Source of the DNA: DATLFA01 sp039934635
GTDB taxonomy: Bacteria > Actinomycetota > Acidimicrobiia > Acidimicrobiales > WLNW01
Length of the DNA: 18,454 nucleotides
Direction of reading: 5' to 3'
NCBI GenBank assembly: GCA_039934635.1
Contig: JBDTLT010000099.1
Span: forward strand, 1-18,454
Below, one piece after another: positions 1 through 6,822 of this stretch. Made by a program: the position numbers and the translations under genes. The notes beneath the pieces were generated by a model. That model had not been told where the DNA came from and did no database searches. It worked only from the letters and a program-made list of their open reading frames with translations. How positions within the stretch are numbered: the first letter of the stretch is position 1; every line of letters starts with the position of its first letter.

Positions 1-273
1 GCCGAGGCCCTGCAACACGGCATCGTTTCGCGGGTGGTTCCCGACGATCAGCTCGAACAGACGACACGCGAGATCGCGCACGAGATCGCAAAGGCGCCCG
101 CGTTCACGGTCAAGATGGCACGGCGCGTCATCAAGCACTTGGCGAACGACACGGTCTCGGCTTCGATGGACGAAGAAGCGCTCGCGCAAACACTTGTCTT
201 CGGCTCGCACGACTACAACGAGATGAAAGCGGCCCGCGCCGAACAACGCGAACCGAACTACCGCCGCCGATAG
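1..273 (+). CDS. Enoyl-CoA hydratase/isomerase (crotonase) family protein, C-terminal part
   Basis: Only the last 90 codons are present; the reading frame is open from base 1, so the gene starts upstream. The visible part begins with an 'EALQHGIVSRVVP' segment, which matches the crotonase signature after the catalytic core (A-x-x-x-G-[IL]-V-x-x-V-[VF]). It is followed by the usual C-terminal helical trimerisation region, with 'AKAPAFTVKMARRVI' resembling the A-x-x-P-x-A-x-x-x-x-K motif. It ends in a basic tail (RRR). Crotonases hydrate or isomerise enoyl-CoA esters in the cytoplasm. The oxyanion-hole and catalytic residues lie outside the window, so the exact reaction cannot be told. Its 3' end converges on the zinc dehydrogenase, with ten bases between the stop codons. 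Confidence 0.85.
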   Translation, partial: AEALQHGIVSRVVPDDQLEQTTREIAHEIAKAPAFTVKMARRVIKHLANDTVSASMDEEALAQTLVFGSHDYNEMKAARAEQREPNYRRR

Positions 274-283
274 CAGCCGCGAG

Positions 284-1228
284 CTACGGCTCGAGCACGA
301 CCTTGATCGCACCGGCCTGACGATCGGCGGCGACGGCAAATGCTTCGGCGGCCGCGTCGAGCGGGAATCGGTGCGTGATCAGCGATCGGGCGACGAGTGG
401 ATTGGTCGCGAGGATCGTGGCGGCGACGTCGACGTCGCGCGAAGGGCCTTGCCGGTTGTACTGCGCGGCGGGGATCACGTTGATCTCTTTCATGCACAGC
501 TCGAACCCGGGCAACTGCATGCCGCCCCAATAGGTCGCGAGCAGGATCATCCGCGCGCCGGGCTTGGCGAGATGGATGCACTGCTGGAGCGACTCGGTCG
601 TACCGGCGGCGTCGATCACGACGTCGTACGCGCTTGCCGCTTCGTCCGCGACCGCGCCCGCGCCCAGTTGATGACCGGCGGCGCGTTGCGCGTCGTGCCG
701 CGCCACGAGGTCGACCGGCGCGCCGATCGCGCGCGCGGCAGCGACGCCGCACAAACCGATGGCGCCGCCGCCGATGATCGCGACGCGCTCGGTCGGCCGA
801 ACGTCACCGCGCCGCACGCCGTGGACCGCGACCGCGAGCGGTTCGACGAGGCAGGCATCGCGCGGCGAAAGGCCCGCGGGCAACGAGACGATCGACGACT
901 CGGGGACGATGCACTCTTCGGCCATGCCACCGTCGATGCCGACCCCGATGACCATGGCCGCGCCGCGCACGCAGCGGTGGTAGTCACCGTTGCGGCACGG
1001 GTCGCACACCCAGCACGGGTCGAGGGGCTCGACGGCGACCGGTGTGCCGTCGCTCAGGTAGCCGGCGAACTCATGGCCCAGCGTCGCCTCGAGCGGCCAC
1101 ATCGCAATGAGGTGCAGATCGGACCCGCAGATGCCCGCACTGGCGACCTTGACCCGCACCCCATCGCCTGTGGGCGCGGGCACCGCCACGATCCGAGCCT
1201 GATTGTCGACGCAGCGCACAGCTTTCAT
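284..1228 (-). CDS. Zinc-containing alcohol dehydrogenase (medium-chain dehydrogenase/reductase)
   Basis: This is a 314-residue MDR-family NAD(P)-dependent dehydrogenase. Catalytic-zinc ligands are visible as Cys34 in 'AGICGSDLH', His52-Glu53 in 'LGHEFAG' and Glu129 in 'CLVEPLAVA'. The structural-zinc lobe has four cysteines at 72, 75, 78 and 86 (PCWVCDPCRNGDYHRC). A Rossmann motif, 'IIGGGAIG', lies near residues 151-158. The start is the ATG at 1228, where the conserved 'MKAV' N terminus begins; the frame stays open further upstream but that stretch is low-complexity and overlaps coaE. It is somewhat shorter than the usual 340-350 residues. The layout resembles threonine or sorbitol dehydrogenase-like enzymes; the substrate is unknown. 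It lies 10 bases after coaE on the same strand, probably as the last gene of the DUF2889-coaE operon. Confidence 0.88.
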   Translation of the reverse strand: MKAVRCVDNQARIVAVPAPTGDGVRVKVASAGICGSDLHLIAMWPLEATLGHEFAGYLSDGTPVAVEPLDPCWVCDPCRNGDYHRCVRGAAMVIGVGIDGGMAEECIVPESSIVSLPAGLSPRDACLVEPLAVAVHGVRRGDVRPTERVAIIGGGAIGLCGVAAARAIGAPVDLVARHDAQRAAGHQLGAGAVADEAASAYDVVIDAAGTTESLQQCIHLAKPGARMILLATYWGGMQLPGFELCMKEINVIPAAQYNRQGPSRDVDVAATILATNPLVARSLITHRFPLDAAAEAFAVAADRQAGAIKVVLEP

Positions 1229-1238
1229 GCTGCGCAAC

Positions 1239-1850
1239 CTACCGCGTGAGCGCGTCCCAGAGATCGTTGACCTCTTCGCGGAGCGCCTCGATGTCGCCCG
1301 CGTTGTCGATGATGTAGTCGGCGACCTCGCGGCGTTGCTCGTCGGTTGCCTGCGATGCGATACGGGCACGCGCATCGTCTTCGGTCATGCCCCGCTGGGC
1401 GAGGCGGGCCAGCCGCACATCGAGTGGCGCTTCGACAACGACGACCGTGTCGTATTGCCCAGCGCCCAGATCGGTCTCGACGAGCACGGCCATATCGAGC
1501 ACCACGATCTGGTCCTCGGCGGCGTCCGCGATGCGGTCGGCGATCTCGGCGTCGATCGCCGGATGCGAGATGGCATTGAGCGCCGCGAGTGCTTTCTCGT
1601 CGCGGAAGACGATCGCGGCGAGCGCGGCGCGATCGATTTGCCCATCGGCGCGGACGATGCCGCCGCCAAAGCGGTCGATGACCTTCGCGTACGCACGGCC
1701 GTGCGGCTCGATCACTTGTCGCCCCAAGCCGTCGCAATCGACCACGAACGCGCCCAGGGCACCGAGCATTGCCGCGACGGTCGATTTGCCCGAGCCGATA
1801 CCGCCGGTGAGGCCGATCACGCTCGCCGTTCTCGTCGGGTCCTCGCACAT
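1239..1850 (-). CDS. coaE: Dephospho-CoA kinase CoaE
   Basis: This 203-residue enzyme catalyses the last step of coenzyme A synthesis, the ATP-dependent phosphorylation of the 3'-OH of dephospho-CoA in the cytoplasm. The N-terminal P-loop 'GGIGSGKST' (residues 16-24) and the following 'VDCDGLGRQV' DxD segment are hallmark CoaE motifs. 'FRDEKALAALNAISHPAI' matches the family lid/substrate motif (F-x-[ND]-x2-A-x2-x-LN-x-I-x-HP). The length fits the ~200-residue bacterial norm, without the C-terminal UPF0157 fusion seen in mycobacteria. The ATG at 1848-1850 shares one base with the TGA of the DUF2889 gene (TGATG), so translation is probably coupled. A longer open frame upstream is antisense-type noise over the DUF2889 gene. 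Confidence 0.95.
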   Translation of the reverse strand: MCEDPTRTASVIGLTGGIGSGKSTVAAMLGALGAFVVDCDGLGRQVIEPHGRAYAKVIDRFGGGIVRADGQIDRAALAAIVFRDEKALAALNAISHPAIDAEIADRIADAAEDQIVVLDMAVLVETDLGAGQYDTVVVVEAPLDVRLARLAQRGMTEDDARARIASQATDEQRREVADYIIDNAGDIEALREEVNDLWDALTR

Positions 1851-2707
1851 CAGCGGACCTCGCGCAGGTGCATGTCGGCGAGCATCAAGTGGCCGTGGTC
1901 GTGCCAGGAACGGGCGCTTCCTTTGACGCGAAGCGCGATCGCGACGTTCTGCGGCGAATACGTCATGCAGCGGCCCATCATCGTGGTGCCCGGGCCGTCG
2001 GTGACGCCGTCGGCGCGGTCGAAGCGATCGAGATCGCCCACGCGTGACATCGAGATGTCGATCACGCGCCGAAGCGCAACTGCCGCCTCGGCCGTGTCCG
2101 GATCGAGTCGCTCTTCGGCCCATCGTATGAACTTGTTGCGCAGCGGTACGCCGGCCCATGCCTCGGGCGCGACGACCTCGCGCTGTTCGAGCTGCCAGCG
2201 CACGACCTCGGCACCGTCACACCAGATGATCGCTTCTTGCGCGAGCGCGGGCGGCTCTTGCATGTCGGTGACGAGCATGTCGTACTGGCGCTCGGACTGC
2301 GCACGGCACGCGTGTGCCATGGCGAGGCCGGTGAGATCGAACAGGTGCGTGCAATTGTCGCGGGGTTCGGCGTAGCTGCCGAGGGCCGACGCCTGCGGGC
2401 GCAGCGGGTGGCCCTCGATCGCCCGCAGCGGTTGTCCCGCGGTTTGGCAGGTGGTCCACGGGCCGCGCAGATACTCGCCGGCGGCCGACAGGATCGATTC
2501 GCCGTCGTGGCGGAGCTCGACGCGGAAGTGATGGCAATCGTCTTCGAGCTCGCCGACCGTGTACGACGCGTCGATGTTGCGCAGCCGGATGCGGCGGCGA
2601 AACATGCTCGTTCCCGGGGGCGCGGTGTCGATGTGAGGAATGTCCTGGTAGCGGTCGATCACCCGGTCAGCCCGGGCAGATGGCGGGGGTCGCAAGGTAT
2701 CGGTCAT
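1850..2707 (-). CDS. DUF2889 family protein
   Basis: The 285-residue protein has no known activity. It shows the features I associate with DUF2889: a central beta-rich region with 'VGELEDDCHHFRVELRHDG', a 'RGPWTTC' motif (residues 81-87) followed by the 'L-x-x-IEGHPL' stretch, and 'NCTHLFDLTGLAMAHA' around residues 118-133, an invariant-looking Cys-x-His-Leu. There is no signal peptide and no membrane segment, so it is probably cytoplasmic. It is the first gene of a minus-strand operon with coaE (one-base overlap) and the zinc dehydrogenase, and is divergent from the LLM oxidoreductase with 49 bases between starts. DUF2889 genes tend to sit among acyl-CoA or aromatic/steroid catabolism genes, which fits here. 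The family call rests on remembered motifs and was not tested by a profile search. Confidence 0.75.
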   Translation of the reverse strand: MTDTLRPPPSARADRVIDRYQDIPHIDTAPPGTSMFRRRIRLRNIDASYTVGELEDDCHHFRVELRHDGESILSAAGEYLRGPWTTCQTAGQPLRAIEGHPLRPQASALGSYAEPRDNCTHLFDLTGLAMAHACRAQSERQYDMLVTDMQEPPALAQEAIIWCDGAEVVRWQLEQREVVAPEAWAGVPLRNKFIRWAEERLDPDTAEAAVALRRVIDISMSRVGDLDRFDRADGVTDGPGTTMMGRCMTYSPQNVAIALRVKGSARSWHDHGHLMLADMHLREVR

Positions 2708-2743
2708 GATGCTCGCAAGTGTGCTGCACCGGGGCGGGCCCTT

Positions 2744-2749
2744 GAAAGG
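2744..2749 (+). promoter_or_regulatory. Ribosome binding site deciding the LLM oxidoreductase start
   Basis: GAAAGG lies seven bases before the GTG at 2757. The frame is open back to an ATG at 2706, but that ATG has no such site, would overlap the divergent DUF2889 start, and would add a 17-residue tail not typical of the family. Confidence 0.6.
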
Positions 2750-2756
2750 CGGATCA

Positions 2757-3815
2757 GTGAAACTTGGGTTAGGTCTCGATCTCTACCGTGGCGCCAAGCT
2801 CGATGTGCCCGTCGCCAAGATCCAACGGGCCGAAGCGCTCGGCTACCACTCGGTGTGGACCGCCGAGGCGTACGGCAGCGACGCGCTGTCCCCACTGGCG
2901 TATCTCGCGGCACTGACCAAGCGCATCAAGCTCGGCACCGCGGTCGTGCAGATCGCGGCGCGGACTCCGGCCGCAACCGCGATGCACGCGATGACGATCG
3001 ACGCGCTCGCCGGTGGTGACCGCGTCATCATCGGGCTCGGCCTGTCCGGGCCGCAGATTGTCGAAGGTTGGTATGGCGTGCCGTGGGGCAAGCCCGCCGA
3101 ACGCATGCGTGACTACGTCACGATCATGCGCAAGGTGCTCAAGCGCGAAGAGCCGGTCAGCCACGACGGCAAAGAGATCCAGCTGCCGTATCGCGGGCCG
3201 GGTGCGCTCGGTCAAGGCAAAGCGCTCAAGTCGATCATGCATCCGAATCCCAACATCGAGATCTGGGTCGCCTCGGGAGGACCGCTCAACACCCAGATCA
3301 CCGCGGAGCTCGCCGACGGATGGTTACCGATGGGTCTCGGTCCCACCGGCATGGCGACCTACCGCGAGCACCTCGACAAGGGTTTTGCGCGGCGTACCGA
3401 CGGTCGTCCCCGCGAGCGATTCGAGATCTTCTCCGGGCTGACGGTGCAGATCACCGACGACGTGCGCGGCGCCATCGACGCCTGCAAGCCGCTGACGGGG
3501 ATGTACGTCGGGGGCATGGGATCGGCGACGCACAACTATCACCGCGAAGCGATGGCGCGTCGGGGCTTCCCCGAGGCCGCGGCGCGTATCCACGAGCTCT
3601 GGCTCGCCGGCAAGAAACAAGAGGCCATCGCCGCGGTGCCCGACGAGTACATCGAGCAGGGTCACCTGCTCGGCTCGCCCGACCGCATCCGGTCGCGGTG
3701 GCCCGAGGTGACCTCGATCGACGGGCCGACCGGTTGGATCGTGCGCTGCGACAGCATCGAGGAGCTCGAGTTGGCGGCCGAGTTGGGTGGCACCCGCGAC
3801 GAGCTCGAGGTCTGA
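2757..3815 (+). CDS. LLM-class (probably F420-dependent) oxidoreductase
   Basis: A 352-residue luciferase-like monooxygenase-fold (TIM-barrel) protein. Starting at GTG 2757 gives the family N terminus 'MKLGLGLDLYRGA', followed by 'AEALGYHSVWTAEAYGSDA', 'RIKLGTAVVQIAARTPA' and 'IIGLGLSGPQIVEGWYGVPW'. These are typical of actinobacterial F420-dependent LLM enzymes, which reduce or oxidise substrates by hydride transfer from F420H2 rather than by flavin monooxygenation. The region 'IWVASGGPLNTQITAELADGW' matches the late barrel strand. The pattern reminds me of the LLM proteins in mycobacterial steroid-catabolism regions, but the substrate cannot be read from sequence. FMN rather than F420 use remains possible. 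The MBL-fold gene follows after 35 bases and is probably co-transcribed. Confidence 0.88.
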   Translation: MKLGLGLDLYRGAKLDVPVAKIQRAEALGYHSVWTAEAYGSDALSPLAYLAALTKRIKLGTAVVQIAARTPAATAMHAMTIDALAGGDRVIIGLGLSGPQIVEGWYGVPWGKPAERMRDYVTIMRKVLKREEPVSHDGKEIQLPYRGPGALGQGKALKSIMHPNPNIEIWVASGGPLNTQITAELADGWLPMGLGPTGMATYREHLDKGFARRTDGRPRERFEIFSGLTVQITDDVRGAIDACKPLTGMYVGGMGSATHNYHREAMARRGFPEAAARIHELWLAGKKQEAIAAVPDEYIEQGHLLGSPDRIRSRWPEVTSIDGPTGWIVRCDSIEELELAAELGGTRDELEV

Positions 3816-3850
3816 GCGCCCCGCAATCGCGAGGCGGATAGCGTGAGCGC

Positions 3851-4513
3851 ATGAGCCACGATCCTCACACGCACCCCGTTGCCACATCGGTCAGCGTCAC
3901 CGACCCGACGTGCGTGTGGCACGACAGCGCCGCCGAGATCCACATGGTGGTGGTGGGCCCGGTCGACAACAACGTCTACATCTTGCGTTGTCGCCAGACG
4001 GGTGAGGCCGTGTTGATCGACGCGGCCAACGAGCACGAACAGTTGCTCGAACTCTGTCGTCGCCTCGACGTGCGCCGCGTGCTCGAGACCCACGGTCACT
4101 GGGACCACATCCAAGCGGTGCCGCAGGTGCGCGACGCCGGCTATCGCGTCGCAATCACTCCCGGCGACGCGGGCATGTTGCCGAGCTACGACGACTTGCT
4201 CGAAGACCACTCGGCGATCGAGATCGGTCGCCTGCGTCTGCACACCGTGCTCACGCCCGGTCACACGGTCGGTTCGATGTGCTTTCGTCTCGACGGTGCG
4301 CCCATCTTGTTCTCGGGCGACACGCTGTTCCCCGGGGGGCCGGGCAACACCAGTTACGCGGGCGGCGATTTCCCGCGCATCATCGAGTCGATCGAGTCAC
4401 GCTTGTTTTCGCCGCTGCCCGCGGACACGATCGTGTACCCGGGTCACGGCAAGGAGACGACGATCGGCACCGAACGCCCGCATCTCCAAGAATGGATCGA
4501 CCGGGGCTGGTAG
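3851..4513 (+). CDS. Metallo-beta-lactamase-fold hydrolase (glyoxalase II-like)
   Basis: The 220-residue protein has a complete dinuclear metal site: 'THGHWDH' gives His81, His83, Asp85 and His86. 'TPGHTVGS' gives His138, 'FSGDTLF' gives Asp157 and 'YPGHG' gives His199. The order and spacing match the glyoxalase II/YcbL type of MBL hydrolases, which cleave thioesters such as hydroxyacyl-glutathione or related thiols. There is no signal peptide, so it is cytoplasmic. A thioesterase role on an acyl-thiol product of the neighbouring pathway is plausible but is inference. It lies 35 bases behind the LLM oxidoreductase and converges on the acyl-CoA dehydrogenase with only eight bases between stop codons. 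Confidence 0.9.
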   Translation: MSHDPHTHPVATSVSVTDPTCVWHDSAAEIHMVVVGPVDNNVYILRCRQTGEAVLIDAANEHEQLLELCRRLDVRRVLETHGHWDHIQAVPQVRDAGYRVAITPGDAGMLPSYDDLLEDHSAIEIGRLRLHTVLTPGHTVGSMCFRLDGAPILFSGDTLFPGGPGNTSYAGGDFPRIIESIESRLFSPLPADTIVYPGHGKETTIGTERPHLQEWIDRGW

Positions 4514-4521
4514 TCAGCTGA

Positions 4522-5682
4522 TCAGCGCGCCTTCGGCAGCCCGAGGTGGCGCTCGGCGATGTTGTTGCGATTGATCTCGCTGGTGCCGCCGTAGATGGTG
4601 GTCACCGGGCTGTGGCGGGAGTCGTATTCGATCCAGCCGTCGGCGGCCGCGTTCGGTTCGTGGAACTGCAACAGCCCCGCGGGCCCGGCCATCTGCTGGC
4701 ACCAGCGCACGGCCTTTTGGTACGCCTCGCTGGCAAAGACCTTGGTCATCGAACCTTCGAGACCCGGCAGGCCACCCGACGCGGCGATCCACGCCGAGCG
4801 CTGCGTCAGCAACTTGGCGACCTCATTGTCGATCGCGATGCGCGCGAGGCGCTCGCGTACCAACGTGTCGTCGATGAGGGCGACGCCGTCGTCGCCGATG
4901 TGTTTTGCCGCCCATTTGCGGAAGTGGCGCAGCATCGGCACCGCGACGTTGGTGCCACCCATCACGCCGCGTTCGAAGGCGAGCGCGACGGCCATCGTGC
5001 GCCAACCGCCGTTGATCTCACCGAGCACCGCCGACACCGGCACGCGCACGTTGTCGTAGAACGTCGCGTTCGTGCGCTCGGTGCCCATCGTGTGCACTGG
5101 TTCGACCGTGATGCCGGGGGTGTCCATCGACAAGAGGAACATCGTGAGGCCCTTGTGCTTGGGCACTTCGGTGTCGGTGCGGGTCAACAGGATGAGCCAC
5201 TTGGCCTCGTGGGCCATGGTGGTCCACATCTTGGCGCCGTTGATCACGAACTCGTCCCCATCGCGCACGGCGCGCGTGACGATCGACGCGACGTCGCTGC
5301 CGTAGTCGGGCTCGCTGTAGCCCATGCACACCAGCGCTTCGCCCGAGACGACCGTTGGGATCATGGCTTGCTTTTGTTCGTCCGTGCCGACTTGTTGCAC
5401 GACGCCGGCAACCATGATCGACGTCGAGATGCCGTCATACGGCGCCCCGGCTTTTTCGAGTTCGTTGAACAGGACCCACAACTCGAGTGGATCGCCCATG
5501 CCCATGCCGGGAACCGCGCGTTCGAGTAGCCCCTCTTTTGCCAGCGCCCGGTTGAGTGTGTGGTTGGTGAAGGTGCCGCTGGTGTGCATCTCGTCGATCA
5601 TCTCGGGCGTCACCACGTCGCGGATGATGCGCTTGACCGTGTTGCGAAATTCGATCACATGGGGCGGAAGCTCGAAGTCCAT
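4522..5682 (-). CDS. Acyl-CoA dehydrogenase, large/catalytic-type subunit (FadE-like)
   Basis: A 386-residue FAD-dependent acyl-CoA dehydrogenase. The N-terminal helical domain is followed by the FAD/substrate motif 'GYSEPDYGSD' (residues 121-130), the beta domain with 'INGAKMWTT' (148-155), and a C-terminal helical domain ending 'IYGGTSEINRNNIAERHLG'. The usual catalytic Glu of medium-chain enzymes (IY-E-GTS) is Gly365 here. A Glu at 237 in 'LAFERG' is a candidate substitute base, as reported for the alternative-position enzymes and paired FadE proteins. The ATG at 5682 shares one base with the stop of the second ACAD gene, so the two are translationally coupled and likely form a heteromeric enzyme. 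The frame stays open upstream to 6615, but that stretch is out of register with the real upstream gene. Confidence 0.93.
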   Translation of the reverse strand: MDFELPPHVIEFRNTVKRIIRDVVTPEMIDEMHTSGTFTNHTLNRALAKEGLLERAVPGMGMGDPLELWVLFNELEKAGAPYDGISTSIMVAGVVQQVGTDEQKQAMIPTVVSGEALVCMGYSEPDYGSDVASIVTRAVRDGDEFVINGAKMWTTMAHEAKWLILLTRTDTEVPKHKGLTMFLLSMDTPGITVEPVHTMGTERTNATFYDNVRVPVSAVLGEINGGWRTMAVALAFERGVMGGTNVAVPMLRHFRKWAAKHIGDDGVALIDDTLVRERLARIAIDNEVAKLLTQRSAWIAASGGLPGLEGSMTKVFASEAYQKAVRWCQQMAGPAGLLQFHEPNAAADGWIEYDSRHSPVTTIYGGTSEINRNNIAERHLGLPKAR

Positions 5683-6737
5683 CAGCGCACACTCTCTCGG
5701 GGGCCGAACATCGTGTCGGCGAGGCGCCCGCACTCGCGCGCCGGGTCGTCGTACACCAGCGCCCACCCGCGTGCGCGTCGGTAGAACAGTTGGATGTCGT
5801 ACTCCTCGGCGAATCCGTAGCCGCCGTGGAAGTGCAGCGACCGATCCGTGGCGTGCGCCGCACCGTCGGCGTTGAAGACGAAGGCCATGCCCGCCAGAAC
5901 CGCGAAGTTGGAGTTGTCGTTGTCGTCGATGTCGAGATGACCATCGACGCCCGCGGCTTCGTTGTCGCCGGCCCACGCTGCCTTGTGTGCGAGCAGACGC
6001 CCGCCGTCGATGGCGATCGGTAGATCGGCAAGTGACTGTTGCACTGCTTGGAAGGCGCCGATCGGCTTGCCGAACTGGATGCGTGACTGCACGTAGTCGA
6101 GGGCCATGTGGAGGGCTTGTGCGCCGATACCCACGAGGGTGGCCGCGGTGAGCGTCTTCCATTCGTTCAACGCACGGTCGAACGCCGCGTGCGCCGCGTC
6201 GCCCGACGCGAGCACCGTGCGAGCACCGGCCGTCGAGCGATCGGCCAGCGGTTGCGCCGCGTGGTTGCGAGGTGCCGCGGCGGGAGGTGCGGACTCGACC
6301 GCGACCAATTCGTCGCCGTCGAGACCGATGGTGAGCCCGGCGACCGAACCGCCCGGTACCAACCACCACGAGCCGTTGACCGCGGGTCGCAGCGCAAACG
6401 ATGCGAGGGTCTCGCCGTCGGTCACGTCGGTCCGCGCGCCACCGAAGCGGGCAAGTACGCGAGCCGCGACCTGATGATCGATCAACGGGATGGGTGCGAT
6501 GCTGCGACCGAACTCTTCGGCGACGACGGCGAGGTCGCCCAGTGACGCGCCACCACCCCCTGCGTCTTCGGCCACACCCATGCCCGGAGCGCCGGTCTCG
6601 CAGACACGGCGCCACAGCTTGGGATCGAAGCCACCCGGCTCGGCGGCGCGCACCACTGCGGGGGTCGACTCTTTGCCGAAGAAGCCGGCGAACACCTCTT
6701 TGATGGCCAACTGGTCATCGGTGAGACCTAGTCGCAT
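5682..6737 (-). CDS. Acyl-CoA dehydrogenase family protein, partner subunit (FadE-like)
   Basis: The 351-residue protein begins with the ACAD N terminus 'MRLGLTDDQLAIKEVFAGFF'. It carries 'SRIQFGKPIGAFQAVQQSLAD', the conserved C-terminal-domain Arg/Gln region, and ends with 'HFHGGYGFAEEYDIQLFYRRA', the ACAD helix motif. The middle FAD/beta domain (about residues 110-190) is short and diverged, without the GYSEPDYGSD-type motif. This is typical of the non-catalytic partner in actinobacterial alpha2beta2 acyl-CoA dehydrogenases such as those acting on steroid side chains. GGGAG lies about ten bases before the ATG. The gene is first in its operon and diverges from the BKACE gene across an 85-base spacer. 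The substrate is unknown; a bulky or branched acyl-CoA is a reasonable guess. Confidence 0.88.
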   Translation of the reverse strand: MRLGLTDDQLAIKEVFAGFFGKESTPAVVRAAEPGGFDPKLWRRVCETGAPGMGVAEDAGGGGASLGDLAVVAEEFGRSIAPIPLIDHQVAARVLARFGGARTDVTDGETLASFALRPAVNGSWWLVPGGSVAGLTIGLDGDELVAVESAPPAAAPRNHAAQPLADRSTAGARTVLASGDAAHAAFDRALNEWKTLTAATLVGIGAQALHMALDYVQSRIQFGKPIGAFQAVQQSLADLPIAIDGGRLLAHKAAWAGDNEAAGVDGHLDIDDNDNSNFAVLAGMAFVFNADGAAHATDRSLHFHGGYGFAEEYDIQLFYRRARGWALVYDDPARECGRLADTMFGPRESVR

Positions 6738-6789
6738 GCCCCATGTCTCCCAGGTGGTGCGGTCGTCGCGGTGACCCTACAGTGACGCT

Positions 6790-6807
6790 CGCTTCATTGC
6801 CGAAGCG
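6790..6807 (+). promoter_or_regulatory. Small dyad in the BKACE leader
   Basis: CGCTTC (6790-6795) and GAAGCG (6802-6807) form a perfect 6-bp inverted repeat with a six-base spacer, four bases before the GGAGG ribosome binding site. It lies in the spacer between the divergent ACAD and BKACE operons. It could be a half-sized operator or a leader hairpin; by chance such dyads are not rare. Confidence 0.25.
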
Positions 6808-6810
6808 CGT

Positions 6811-6815
6811 GGAGG
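6811..6815 (+). promoter_or_regulatory. Ribosome binding site of the BKACE gene
   Basis: GGAGG is seven bases upstream of the ATG at 6823. It is one of the clearest Shine-Dalgarno sequences in the window and fixes the start. Confidence 0.7.
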
Positions 6816-6822
6816 TGGCCAA

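Noticed and set aside
371..1249. Long plus-strand open frame opposite the zinc dehydrogenase
   Set aside because: It lies entirely antisense to a gene with complete zinc and cofactor motifs, has Arg/Asp-rich composition typical of high-GC shadow frames, and shows no family motif.
1203..2375. 390-codon plus-strand open frame opposite coaE and the DUF2889 gene
   Set aside because: It spans two genes on the other strand, one of them clearly coaE, and has no family features.
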